Under the pieces are notes generated by a model. That model was not told the DNA's origin and made no database searches. It saw only the letters and a list, made by a program, of their open reading frames with translations. Shown piece by piece: positions 16,431 to 27,829 of a DNA stretch of 64,000 nucleotides. The position numbers and the translations under genes were made by a program. The DNA is from Olsenella profusa DSM 13989. Lineage in GTDB: Bacteria; Actinomycetota; Coriobacteriia; Coriobacteriales; Atopobiaceae. Numbering within the stretch: position 1 is the stretch's first letter; each line of letters starts with the position of its first letter. Location of the stretch: assembly GCF_030811115.1 (NCBI RefSeq), contig NZ_JAUSQK010000001.1, positions 2,542,001-2,606,000 on the forward strand. The letters are read 5' to 3'.

Positions 16431-17483
16431 CTATATGACAAGGCAGAGATCACCACGCGCTCTCGTTAGGGCAACATAGAACTTCGCTTTAGTTGTGCCC
16501 TCAAGTTTTGCAGGCTTGCCTTCAATCCACTTCTTCATTTCGCCCGTCGCGAATATGACAACATCGCCAAGCGTAAGCCCCTTCGATTCGCCCATGTTTA
16601 TCCTATGACAGCCAACGGTACCTGCGACATTTTTGTTCCATGTCAATACAGTGGGCAGCTCTGCTCTTGTGGCGACCCATGCAGCGAAATCTTTCTTTTC
16701 CAGCACAGTGACTTTGCCTTGCGGCTTTGCGAGTCGCTCATCACTCGGTATAACCGGCTGATATTCGCTGTAGAGCCGGTTGGCATAGTCCATTACGTCT
16801 GCTGAGCACCTGTGTGTAACCGAGAGAGTAGTGGTATCCAAGTCGTACGATGTACGACGTTCAAAGAACTCGAAGATATGCTGCAGGTTCTTGTATTTGG
16901 CTTTCCAGCCTGTTCGGTAGGTCTGCTGCCTCGGGTCGCCTACGACCACCATGTTGTCAGCACAGTCCATCATAGCAAGGATGAAATCGTAATCATAACC
17001 AGCGAAATCCTGTGCCTCATCTACCAGGATGACATCGTAGATTGCGCATATCCGATTAATGACCTCGCCGCCCCATTGCTCATTGCAGTAGACAGCCAAA
17101 TCAGCAAGAGAAGTTCTGTGTACAACGCCCGGCTTGGCGCAGAAGTATTCCTCCATACCGCGAGTAACGCCCCTGCGGCGACGTGGCTCTTGGTTATTGA
17201 AGAGCATGCGATCGACTCGATGCGTGAAATTCTGAGCGCGAAATGGCCTTACACCATGGGCGAGCAGGAAAGAGAACCAGGTCATGATGGTTATGTTTGC
17301 AGGAAGGTGCCCAAGCGCGGCAATAACTGCAGCACGAAACTCGCTAGCGTTCGCATCGGTGTAGGTCAGATATAGCACACTCTTATTGGCATAGCGTTCG
17401 ACTGCAATGTTACGGAGCAGAGTCGTCTTGCCAGCGCCTGCGCCAGCAACGATTATTCTCTTGCGGTCTTCAGCATTACTCAT
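16431..17483 (-). CDS. UvrD/Rep-like helicase, GajB-like
   Basis: A 350-residue SF1 helicase-like protein: Walker A IIVAGAGAGKTTLL at the N-terminus, Walker B VILVDEAQDF, motif III VVVGDPRQQTYR, motif IV-like LSVTHRCS and motif VI FYVALTRARGDL at the C-terminus. It is shorter than UvrD (about 700) and than typical GajB (about 500), lacking large 1B/2B insertions. It overlaps the OLD nuclease gene by 8 nt. In Gabija, GajB pairs with the OLD-family GajA to form an anti-phage complex that cuts DNA when nucleotides are depleted; that assignment here is by gene pair and motifs. Confidence 0.8.
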   Translation of the reverse strand: MSNAEDRKRIIVAGAGAGKTTLLRNIAVERYANKSVLYLTYTDANASEFRAAVIAALGHLPANITIMTWFSFLLAHGVRPFRAQNFTHRVDRMLFNNQEPRRRRGVTRGMEEYFCAKPGVVHRTSLADLAVYCNEQWGGEVINRICAIYDVILVDEAQDFAGYDYDFILAMMDCADNMVVVGDPRQQTYRTGWKAKYKNLQHIFEFFERRTSYDLDTTTLSVTHRCSADVMDYANRLYSEYQPVIPSDERLAKPQGKVTVLEKKDFAAWVATRAELPTVLTWNKNVAGTVGCHRINMGESKGLTLGDVVIFATGEMKKWIEGKPAKLEGTTKAKFYVALTRARGDLCLVI

Positions 17484-19176
17484 CGAGCCAACCTATCCCG
17501 TCGCTTATATAGTCGGGAATGAGGACGTTTGCGCCAGCATCAAATAGCTCAAGAGCAGTATCGGTCTTGTTCCCTTCCATATATTTGAGAAGGCTTGCTT
17601 TGCAGTCGTCTTTTCGACCCAAGATGTTCTCAAGGTTTTCGAAGCCATTCTTTCTCAACATCTCTGCTTCAAGGGTATTCCAATTGAGCTTCTTATCCGG
17701 GTCTATGTCAGTCGGATCGTCCGGCTCAAATTCATCTCGAACGTAGCCTAAGTGCACATGGTCATCTGAGGAAAAGTCGGCATACTTCTTATCGAGGGCT
17801 GCGGTATCGCCGTCATTGTCGGTAAGAACAAGCACGCGCTTTTTAATGGAACTCGCGATCTCAAGGAATCGGAGAAAGCCGCTTCCGACAGAAATGGCGT
17901 CAATTCCATCCTCGATTGGCAGCCTGTTGTTGTGGGTTTGCCGATATGCCAACTGTACGATTAACTCGTCTGAAGAACCCTCTACCAGGATTGCCGCCCG
18001 CGAGAGCACGAGCCTTAAGGTGTCGTATCCAGGCAGTTTCTTGAAGAATCTCAGCGTTTCCGGGGAAAGGTCTACGAGCGGAGAGCAATAAGGCTGTCGT
18101 GAATCGCCGCCTACGATTTGCAAGTTCTCAAGGCCAAGCACGTTTGCCACATAGCTCGAATGGGTCGTTACGATGACCTTACGGCCATCCGCACCATCAG
18201 CAATCAACCTGATGAGTTTGCTCAGATTTGTATGGGAAAGATGGTTCTCAGGCTCCTCGAAGAGAAGCAGAGTTGTCTTTTCTGGGCGTTCCTTGCCTAG
18301 AGCGATGCCAGTCTGCATCATACTCTGCGCTCCCGCGCCGATATGCCCATAAGGTACGCTTTCAAGACGAACAACGATATTTTTCTTCCAAGAGTCCGTC
18401 GTGCCATGATCGGTGGTGATGTCAATGTCACCAATGCCTTCGATACCAATGGTTGGCAGTGAGCCATTGGCTTTCTTAAGCGCATCTTTGGCACTCCATG
18501 CATCGAAAGCAATGCGGGCTTCTTGGGCTAGCGCCATCTGGTGTTTCTCATCCAATCCATTAAGAAGGACGCGGGCTGCGCGCTCGTCCACCCTGCTGCC
18601 CCGCCAGTCTCCGGCAGGGTTGATCATCACGGACCGAACGGGAATCTTTCGAGGCGTAATCGGCCCGTCCCCGAAGGTCATCCACTTTGCCTCGTAGTAT
18701 TCGATAGGCAGGCTCTTGAGGCTGCTTTCGGGCAAGCTTTCGAGCTCGTCACGATAGTCCTCATCGAAAAGGACAGAGAACGTGAATCCGCAATGCTTAC
18801 TCTTCTCGGAATTGACGGCACCTGAAAGGTATTCAGCGTCATGCCCATCGCCGCCACTGAGGTACACCTCAATCTTGATTATGGGAAGCCTTGAAAAGTC
18901 GCCCGAGCACGCGGCGGCGATAAATGCAGCGACGTCATCATTGTTAAATAACGCCTGCGAAAGAACTCGTTGGATGGGCTCTCCTCGGTATAAGCCCGTA
19001 AGGGCAAGGTGTATTGCTTCGAGGATAGTGCTCTTCCCAACGCCATTATCGCCTACGAGTATGCTCAGTTGACGTATCATATCGACAGTCAACGGCTCGC
19101 GAATGCGCTTAAACCCGCTGATAATGACCTTTTCTATGTCAAATTTCGGGCTAGGTTCTCCTGTCGGCATACTCAT
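17476..19176 (-). CDS. OLD-family ATPase-Toprim nuclease, GajA-like
   Basis: A 566-residue class 2 OLD endonuclease: ABC-type ATPase N-terminus with Walker A LVGDNGVGKSTILEAI (about residue 40), Walker B LLLFEEPENHLSH and VIVTTHSSYVA, then a Toprim domain with AILVEGSSDELIV and LVLTDNDGD supplying the metal-binding Glu and Asp. Length and order match GajA and other class 2 OLD proteins, which are encoded beside UvrD-like helicases as here. It directly abuts the stop of the large SF2 helicase gene, so it belongs to the same transcription unit as the methyltransferase module. Confidence 0.85.
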   Translation of the reverse strand: MSMPTGEPSPKFDIEKVIISGFKRIREPLTVDMIRQLSILVGDNGVGKSTILEAIHLALTGLYRGEPIQRVLSQALFNNDDVAAFIAAACSGDFSRLPIIKIEVYLSGGDGHDAEYLSGAVNSEKSKHCGFTFSVLFDEDYRDELESLPESSLKSLPIEYYEAKWMTFGDGPITPRKIPVRSVMINPAGDWRGSRVDERAARVLLNGLDEKHQMALAQEARIAFDAWSAKDALKKANGSLPTIGIEGIGDIDITTDHGTTDSWKKNIVVRLESVPYGHIGAGAQSMMQTGIALGKERPEKTTLLLFEEPENHLSHTNLSKLIRLIADGADGRKVIVTTHSSYVANVLGLENLQIVGGDSRQPYCSPLVDLSPETLRFFKKLPGYDTLRLVLSRAAILVEGSSDELIVQLAYRQTHNNRLPIEDGIDAISVGSGFLRFLEIASSIKKRVLVLTDNDGDTAALDKKYADFSSDDHVHLGYVRDEFEPDDPTDIDPDKKLNWNTLEAEMLRKNGFENLENILGRKDDCKASLLKYMEGNKTDTALELFDAGANVLIPDYISDGIGWLDE

Positions 19177-22165
<2,989 letters not shown>

Positions 22166-22182
<17 letters not shown>

Positions 22183-23680
22183 CCGTCATTGGCTTAATTT
22201 TTGTCTCGATTTCCCGCATACTATCCTCATCAAGACCAAAGTAGCTATAAAGCTCCTCGTCGGTGGGGGCCTTGCTTAGGTCGATGGCGGGCACAAACGC
22301 GAAGCAGCTTTTCGATATATTTTGCGTTGGCGTTGCCTGCCATATCAAATAGCGTACGAACTTTGTACGTATGTAGGCTGCCAAGTTCTCCGCCCCTGCC
22401 TGGCTGTCAAAGGCGTCAACGACAAGATATGTCTCGCTGCATACGGTCTTAGGCGGCAGGATCTCGATAACTGTCAACATTTTTCGCTGACCATTCTTGT
22501 CGGACTGCCCCGCATGCTCTGCCGCTGCTTTCGAGATAATAACCTTCCACTGGTCAATCATCTCCCGGCCAGTCGTCACACCATCTTTGTTAACTGTAGA
22601 CATCCCCCCGCGATACCTGAGAGCCAGATCACCTTTCTTATAGTCAGACCCAGCCCCGATACCAAACGGCTTACGAGAGCGCACGATATCGGCATAGAAC
22701 TCGCTGGCTTTGGATTGCACGCTACGTATAATTTTCACTGCCCGATCGGAAGCGATGAACACGGGGAATTCGTCGAGGGCTCTATCGGAAGAGGTGTCCT
22801 CTCCGTTCTCATGCAGCGTTGCGTGACATGGACCATCATAGTCGCGCGCCCACAAGAAGTAAGAAACGCCGCCTGCAATGTCAACGCCTTGAAAGCAGTC
22901 ACGTGAATCGCTGTATGTGACCATCTCCTTGATGCGGCGATCATGGAGCATAGAATCACGGAAAGCATCGAGGCCCTTGCCTCCCGACTGCCATTTTGCC
23001 GGCACAATCATACAAAGGTAACGAGGGTTAAGCTTCTTTGCCTGCTCGATGAACCTATGGTAAATGGGCATGGCACTGCTGCCATTGCCACCTCCATCGT
23101 TCATTTGGTAGGGAGGGTTGCCTATGATGACATCGAATTTCACACTAAATACCTCTCCCGGATCGTCTAGGTGAATGAACTCGTATGCGTAAGACTCCAG
23201 ATCCTGTTCGCGGTCATACACAGCCTTAGGGACGCCGCAATACTTACACCGTCCGTATTCCCATGTGTGTTTCAATTGCCTGTAATCAACGCGGCCCTGA
23301 GGCTCATTAAAATGGACTATGGAGTATTTGCTGTTTGGGTACTTAGAACAGTAGAGGCTGCGCCGCGCAAGCAGACTCGTGAGTTCGGTTATTGCCATAC
23401 CAAAAATTTGATTGCGGTAGATATGATTAAGCCGCTCCTGTAGGTCTGGGAATTGTGGCTCAAGGCCATCTATGAGTCGAACTGCAACTTCCCTCAGGAA
23501 GACGCCAGACTTAGTGCCGGGGTCAAAGAACGTAGCGTTAGGGTCGCTCCAGATTTCACGAGGCAGCAGGTCGAGCATCTTGTTCGCCAAGTCCGGAGGA
23601 GTGAAGACCTCATCGTTGCTCAGGTTGGCAAGGCAGCTCAGTACGTCGGGATTGTAGGTGGTTTCAAAAAGGCTACTCAT
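22166..23680 (-). CDS. Eco57I-type N6-adenine DNA methyltransferase
   Basis: A 504-residue methyltransferase. Motif I (SAM binding) is FFDPGTKSGVFLREV and the catalytic motif IV is VIIGNPPYQM, the Asn-Pro-Pro-Tyr of N6-adenine enzymes. A C4 zinc-ribbon-like CKYC lies at GRCKYCGVP. The C-terminal half resembles the target-recognition region of Eco57I/type ISP proteins. It overlaps its upstream neighbour by 8 nt and its downstream one by 17 nt. It would protect host DNA from the GIY-YIG helicase, or sense phage DNA. Confidence 0.85.
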
Positions 23681-24371
23681 TGTTCTGCACCTCGTAGAGG
23701 CTCGTCATTGAAAACTCCCGTATGGGCTTGGGAGTCATCGCACCGGTCTCCTCGTCCAACTCCCACTCCGAGGTGGGTGTACCACTTGCGCCGAACAGCG
23801 AGAATTGTTGTTGGTCGGCGCTGCCCTCCAGCATCTCGTCCAAACGGAAGTCGCGGCGCTTCACCTTGTCGCCCATAACCAAGGACCACTCGGAGAAGAC
23901 GATTGGCTCGTTGGTGTCGTCCCCATGTTCGTCCACGGCCTTGAGGCTTAGGGCGTTGCCGTTCAGGATGTTGCGCGATAGAACGTAGCGGATGGCCTCA
24001 AGGTAGCCAGGCGTCGGGCTCTTCTTGCACACGCGCAGATAGTCCGCCTCCACGATCGAGTACAGCCGCTCCCGGCATGACGCTACGTTGTCGGCAAGCA
24101 GCTCCACGCCGTAGATGCTGCCCACGGCTATGAAAGCGTAGCGCTCCCACTCGGCGAGCGAGCGCCGGTAGCGTGAGCCCACCACGGCAAGCTTGCGCCT
24201 CAGCACCTCGTCGAGAAAGTTTCCGTCGCCGCATGCGGGCTCCAGGAAGCGCGACTCGATGCGTTCGGTCTCCTGTTTCACCATATCCAGCATGGCGTTC
24301 ACCTCGCGCACGTTGGTGAACACCTCGCCGTGGTCCTGTACACGCTGGCGCGATTTTACTTGTGCAGTCAT
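23673..24371 (-). CDS. Second, short DNA methyltransferase-fold protein
   Basis: A 232-residue protein with the SAM-binding motif I FLEPACGDGNFLDEVL and IYGVELLADNVASCRERL (motif II), but no NPPY catalytic motif. It therefore looks like a partial or non-catalytic partner to the downstream enzyme, or a subunit that completes it; the start (GEVFTNVREVNAML) matches the N-terminus of type I/IIG M subunits. The start overlaps the RHH gene stop in an ATGA, and the end overlaps the next start by 8 nt. Confidence 0.78.
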   Translation of the reverse strand: MTAQVKSRQRVQDHGEVFTNVREVNAMLDMVKQETERIESRFLEPACGDGNFLDEVLRRKLAVVGSRYRRSLAEWERYAFIAVGSIYGVELLADNVASCRERLYSIVEADYLRVCKKSPTPGYLEAIRYVLSRNILNGNALSLKAVDEHGDDTNEPIVFSEWSLVMGDKVKRRDFRLDEMLEGSADQQQFSLFGASGTPTSEWELDEETGAMTPKPIREFSMTSLYEVQNNE

Positions 24372-24610
24372 TTATCACGCTCTCTCGTAAGCTCTTCAAT
24401 CATGCACATGCGGATGAAGGCGCTGAAGCTGATGCCCTTGAGGACGGCTGCCTCTGCTCCCGCTTCCTTGAGGTTTCTTGGTATGCGCATGGTGATGGTG
24501 GTCATATCGCCGCCGACGAGTTGCTCCTGCAGCTCGGTCTCGGTGGCGCCGCTGTTCACAAGCTCCGAATACTTCACCTCGTGCACCTGCCTTTTGAGTA
24601 AATACAACAT
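24368..24610 (-). CDS. Small ribbon-helix-helix-type protein
   Basis: An 80-residue protein with a C-terminal TTITMRIPRNLKEAGAEAAV, LKGISFSAFIRMCMIEEL, the strand-helix-helix pattern of CopG/Arc-type RHH proteins. It is the first gene of the defence operon and overlaps the short methyltransferase by 4 nt, so a role as operon repressor is plausible. An antitoxin role is less likely because no toxin is adjacent. Confidence 0.62.
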   Translation of the reverse strand: MLYLLKRQVHEVKYSELVNSGATETELQEQLVGGDMTTITMRIPRNLKEAGAEAAVLKGISFSAFIRMCMIEELTRERDK

Positions 24611-24916
24611 GAATACATTCTAGCAGTAACGAGTTTATGCGAAGTTTGGCTCCTGCCGTATAGGGAAGATTTCCAGTTCTAAGCAAGCAGCCTATCTTGT
24701 GCGCACAACGCACGAGATAGCGCTTGTCGGCACCGGGAGCCGCGCCCATCGCGCCGCCGCTTCAATGGCGTGCTTCTCCACCCGGATGCCGAGCGACGGG
24801 AGCACGCGCGCGTGCGCACGCGATACGCTCCCATGCGGGGGATGCCCCGCGCCCCTGGGAAGCCCGGACTTACCATCCGGGCAAGACGCGCCGCCTCTCG
24901 GCGCCTAGGGGGAACC
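24611..24916. promoter_or_regulatory. Candidate oriT and divergent promoter region
   Basis: The 306 bases between the defence operon and mobC contain clustered hairpins just before mobC: GCGGGG/CCCCGC (24835-24840, 24845-24850) and GCCCGGA/TCCGGGC with a 7-nt loop (24862-24882), plus an alternating CGCGCGTGCGCACGCG tract. This position upstream of MobC and relaxase genes is where oriT usually lies. The nick site is not identifiable. The promoter of the defence operon should be near 24620-24680. Confidence 0.45.
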
Positions 24917-25318
24917 ATGGAAAGATTCGACAGGCGCCTGCACGTGCGCGTTAGCGAGGCAAACGTGGAGCGCGCTAGAAAGCTCGCAGGCAAGCTGGGC
25001 ATCACCATGTCCGCACTCGTGAGGCTGCTCCTGCAGCTGCCGGCGGAGAACGTGTCGGCACGCCGCCACGTGGTGCTCGACCTCGCCTGCGCCAACCGGC
25101 TCTACCGCGAGCTCAACCAGTGGGGCTACCAGCAGAACCAGTCAGCCCACGCCCTGAACCGCATCGCCTACTACCTCAGGCGCGAGGCCATGGACGCATC
25201 CGACATCCTGGAGGAGCTCGCCTCGGTCAAGCGACAGCTGGAGCGACTGCGCGAGAGGACGGGCGAGCTCTCCGCTCCCGTGCGCGAGGTGGCCGAGTCG
25301 CGCCTGCTCTTCCTGTAG
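24917..25318 (+). CDS. MobC-like relaxosome accessory protein
   Basis: A 133-residue protein with an N-terminal RHH (RRLHVRVSEANVERARKLAG, KLGITMSALVRLLLQL) and a MobC-like middle (LNQWGYQQNQSAHALNRIAY). MobC proteins bind oriT and help the relaxase open the strands. Start at 24917 is in the GGGGGAACC context; upstream frame is non-coding. The relaxase gene follows immediately. A decayed relative of this gene is found at 30500-30840. Confidence 0.78.
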   Translation: MERFDRRLHVRVSEANVERARKLAGKLGITMSALVRLLLQLPAENVSARRHVVLDLACANRLYRELNQWGYQQNQSAHALNRIAYYLRREAMDASDILEELASVKRQLERLRERTGELSAPVREVAESRLLFL

Positions 25319-25327
25319 GTGCTTCTC

Positions 25328-26518
25328 ATGCCGCTGCTCAAGCCCATATCCGGCCACACGTCCTGCAGGGGCGTCTATCGCTACCTCACCAGGGACGGGC
25401 GCGCGCTCGCCGCCGACTACCTGAACCTCGACGTTCCCGAGCGCGGGGACATCGCCTTCGACTGGGCCGCCGCCATGGACGCCACCCGCACCCACTGGCG
25501 AAACGACACTCCCTGGGGAGACAGGCCCTGCCGCACCTACAAGCACTACGTCCTCTCGCCGGACCCCAATGACCACGTGAGCCTGAACGCGCTCCGCGAG
25601 CTCGCGGTCGCCTGGGCGCGCGAGCACTTCGGCGACTACGAGGTGGCAATCGTCTACCACGACGACAACGCCGGGCGCATCCCGCACGCCCACGTGGTCG
25701 TGAACAACACCAACATCGTCACGGGGCACCGACTTCAGGACCCCGACCCCAAGGAGCTCAAGCACTCGCTGCAGCGCATGGCCAAGGAGCGCGGGCTCTC
25801 GGACTTCGATAGCGTTGAGGAAAGATCGTCCGCGCGTGGGCGCGTGCGGCCCCGCACGCTGCAGGCCGAGCACGTGCGCCGGGCGGAGCGCGAGATCGCC
25901 GAGAAGGGTGGCTACTCCTGGGTGGCGGACATCCGCGCCCGCGTCCGCGTGGCGCGCTCCGTCACGAGGGACGAGGACGAGTTCAGGGGACTCCTCAAGA
26001 GCCTGGGCGTGGAGGTCGAGGACAACTCCGCCAAGGCACGCCGTCGCGACTGGGTGTTCTCGCTTTCCGGGCACCCCACTTGGCGCGTCTCGGGCGAGAG
26101 CCTGGGGCTCGACTACGGGCGCGAGTCGCTCATGCGCGGCTTCTCATTAGGAATGGCGGGGCACCTCTCAGACGCAAGCGAACGCAGGGTCGCGGAGCTT
26201 GCGCGCTCCGCCGTAGAACTCGGAAATCTCTCGGAGCTGGAGAGGCTCTCCGAGGCACTCGCATGGCTCAAGGGCAACCGCATCCGCACAACGGCGGACT
26301 TCGCCGCCAAGGGCACGGGCAACCCCGAGATGGCCGCCTACGTGCAAGGCCTCGGCATCCTCAAGAACCGCAGCTCAGAGCGGCACCATGCACCGAAGCC
26401 GTCGAAGCCCTTCTCCCGCACCCAAGGCGCAAGCGCACAGCGCAGCAGCACCGCAGAGCACACGAACGAGCACCACTGCGAACATCAGCGCGACGACGGA
26501 AAGGAGAGCCGGCGATGA
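25328..26518 (+). CDS. MobA/VirD2-type relaxase
   Basis: A 396-residue relaxase/mobilization nuclease. The N-terminal domain has Tyr residues in GVYRYLTRDGRALA as nicking candidates and the metal-binding His cluster in RIPHAHVVVNNTNI (H-x-H-x-x-x-N, motif III). The C-terminal region (from about 240) is charged and variable. ATG 25328 was preferred over GTG 25319 because AGGTG sits 6 nt upstream. It nicks oriT for transfer with help from a conjugative plasmid or ICE. The end overlaps the next gene by 4 nt. Confidence 0.85.
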   Translation: MPLLKPISGHTSCRGVYRYLTRDGRALAADYLNLDVPERGDIAFDWAAAMDATRTHWRNDTPWGDRPCRTYKHYVLSPDPNDHVSLNALRELAVAWAREHFGDYEVAIVYHDDNAGRIPHAHVVVNNTNIVTGHRLQDPDPKELKHSLQRMAKERGLSDFDSVEERSSARGRVRPRTLQAEHVRRAEREIAEKGGYSWVADIRARVRVARSVTRDEDEFRGLLKSLGVEVEDNSAKARRRDWVFSLSGHPTWRVSGESLGLDYGRESLMRGFSLGMAGHLSDASERRVAELARSAVELGNLSELERLSEALAWLKGNRIRTTADFAAKGTGNPEMAAYVQGLGILKNRSSERHHAPKPSKPFSRTQGASAQRSSTAEHTNEHHCEHQRDDGKESRR

Positions 26519-27069
26519 TCGTGAAGACCTACTACCAGGACGGGCGCATGGACGCGTTCGACACCGCCAACCTCACCGACGCGAGCATGTATCGAGGCAA
26601 CGTAGTCACCAACTGGTCGCTCGACATCTCAGGCGCCATGCGCGAGGGCGGCGTGCTGATCCTCTCCATGCGCTGGTACCCCGCACCGGGGCAGGACGCG
26701 CCCGCCGGGCCGGAGGGCCTCCCCATAGCCCACAGGCGCGACGGGCTCTGCGTCGTCGTTGCGGACGGCGTAGACGTGCCGCAGCTCTCCATGGTGATGG
26801 TGGACGGCGAGCTCGCACTCCTGCGCGTGGGCGACGGCCTCGTGGACTGCAACCGACTCGCCTGGGCCTCGCGTATCGCAGACGGGCTGCCCGCCCAGGC
26901 GGTCTCGGCGCATCGTACGCTCAGCATGCTTGTGAGCGACGGTGCAGACGGAATCGATATAGAGGCCGAGGTCTGCCGCCTGATGGGCTTCGACCCTGCA
27001 ACGTATGAGCTTGTGGAAGAGCTTGCAGAGGATTCAGCGGCGGATAACTCCCAAGAATGCCGGCTCTAA
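26515..27069 (+). CDS. Hypothetical protein coupled to the relaxase
   Basis: A 184-residue soluble protein beginning MIVKTYYQDGRMDAFDTANL. It has a beta-rich N-terminal half and an acidic C-terminus (AEVCRLMGFDPATYELVEEL). The ATGA overlap with the relaxase gene fixes the start and implies coupled translation. I do not recognise the family; genes in this place in Coriobacterial mobilizable elements are usually element-specific and of unknown role. Confidence 0.7.
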   Translation: MIVKTYYQDGRMDAFDTANLTDASMYRGNVVTNWSLDISGAMREGGVLILSMRWYPAPGQDAPAGPEGLPIAHRRDGLCVVVADGVDVPQLSMVMVDGELALLRVGDGLVDCNRLAWASRIADGLPAQAVSAHRTLSMLVSDGADGIDIEAEVCRLMGFDPATYELVEELAEDSAADNSQECRL

Positions 27070-27109
27070 GCGTCATCCCAACACTTCTGCCATAATGAGG
27101 AGTGGTGCT

Positions 27110-27270
27110 GCTTCCTACGAGCGGGGCCCGCAAAGATAGAAACGCAATGCGTACCAAACAAGGTACGTTAGAGCCGGTAGGTAGCCCGATCGTCTCGCTG
27201 ACGCGAGGTAAGTAACCCTCCCTCCCTGGGTTGTCCTTTCTTTGCGCAACCACACACAAGGAGGAAATCC
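27110..27270 (+). promoter_or_regulatory. Structured leader of yjdF, candidate yjdF-type riboswitch
   Basis: The 200-base leader contains three local stems: CGTACC/GGTACG (27150-27155, 27162-27167), CTCGC/GCGAG (27194-27198, 27203-27207) and GGTTG/CAACC (27229-27233, 27247-27251), the last near the AAGGAGG site. YjdF genes are known to follow the yjdF RNA, which binds azaaromatic compounds. I cannot confirm the motif consensus by eye. Confidence 0.5.
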
Positions 27271-27687
27271 ATGGAGCGATCCAGCATCACGCTGACCGTC
27301 CTGTTTGATGCACCCTTTTGGGTTGGTGTCTTTGAGCGCGTTGAGAACAGTCAGCTTACCGTGGCTAAAGTCACTTTTGGCGCAGAACCAAAGGACTATG
27401 AGGTACACGACTTCGTGCTCAGGCGCTTCTACGACCTCAAGTTCAGTCCCGCAGTAGCCGCTGAAGAGCAGCACACAAGTGAGAACCCTAAGCGGCGCCA
27501 ACGTGCCGCTCGCAAGCAGATGCAGGAAACAGGCATAGGGACTAAGTCTCAGCAAGCGCTACAGCTACAGCTCGAAGCAAATAAAACCGAGCGCAAACAA
27601 GCCAGTAGAGAACAACGCGAAGCAGAGAAACAGCGCCAGTTCGACCTCAAGCGGCAGAAGCGCAAAGCGAAGCGCCGAGGGCATTAG
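27271..27687 (+). CDS. yjdF: YjdF-family protein (DUF2992)
   Basis: A 138-residue protein with the DUF2992 N-terminus: LTVLFDAPFWVGVFERVENS and VTFGAEPKDYEVHDFV. The C-terminus is a very basic Lys/Arg/Gln tail (QRQFDLKRQKRKAKRRGH), usual for the family. A clear AAGGAGG precedes the ATG. In Firmicutes it is controlled by the yjdF riboswitch and thought to help with toxic aromatic compounds; its biochemical role is unsettled. A terminator hairpin follows 10 nt after the stop, so it is a single-gene unit carried as cargo. Confidence 0.85.
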   Translation: MERSSITLTVLFDAPFWVGVFERVENSQLTVAKVTFGAEPKDYEVHDFVLRRFYDLKFSPAVAAEEQHTSENPKRRQRAARKQMQETGIGTKSQQALQLQLEANKTERKQASREQREAEKQRQFDLKRQKRKAKRRGH

Positions 27688-27696
27688 ACAAGAACA

Positions 27697-27723
27697 GGGC
27701 TCGCGCGTGCGAGCCCTTGCTTA
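27697..27723 (+). terminator. Rho-independent terminator after yjdF
   Basis: GGGCTCGC (27697-27704) and GCGAGCCC (27709-27716) form an 8-bp stem with a 4-nt loop, followed by TTGCTTAT. It may serve both strands. Confidence 0.75.
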
Positions 27724-27828
27724 TCGTTCCCTCTCCCCCGCCCATGACGCTGCACCAGATGCCCTGCAACAGGCGTAGGCAGCAAGCGTCATGAAGCCGG
27801 AGAGGAAGCCGGCTATGTAGGCGACGAT
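27721..27828 (-). CDS. Possible 35-residue membrane peptide (DUF3789-like)
   Basis: Minus-strand codons starting at 27828 read IVAYIAGFLSGFMTLAAYAC then a short polar tail, which resembles DUF3789-type tiny membrane proteins of conjugative elements. GGGGGAGG lies at ideal spacing (6 nt) upstream, but the codon in start position is ATC. It might be a mutated start, and the gene may be dead. It overlaps the end of the LPXTG-protein fragment by nothing (stop ends 2 nt before). Confidence 0.3.
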   Translation of the reverse strand: MVAYIAGFLSGFMTLAAYACCRASGAASWAGERER

Positions 27829-27829
27829 G

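Noticed and set aside
24368-24610. RHH protein considered as an antitoxin
   Set aside because: No toxin-like ORF is adjacent; the gene is fused by overlap to the methyltransferase operon instead.
27271-27687. YjdF Lys-rich tail considered as a plasmid-type DNA-binding protein
   Set aside because: The N-terminal DUF2992 pattern (FWVGV, FGAEPKD) is specific, and basic tails are usual in that family.
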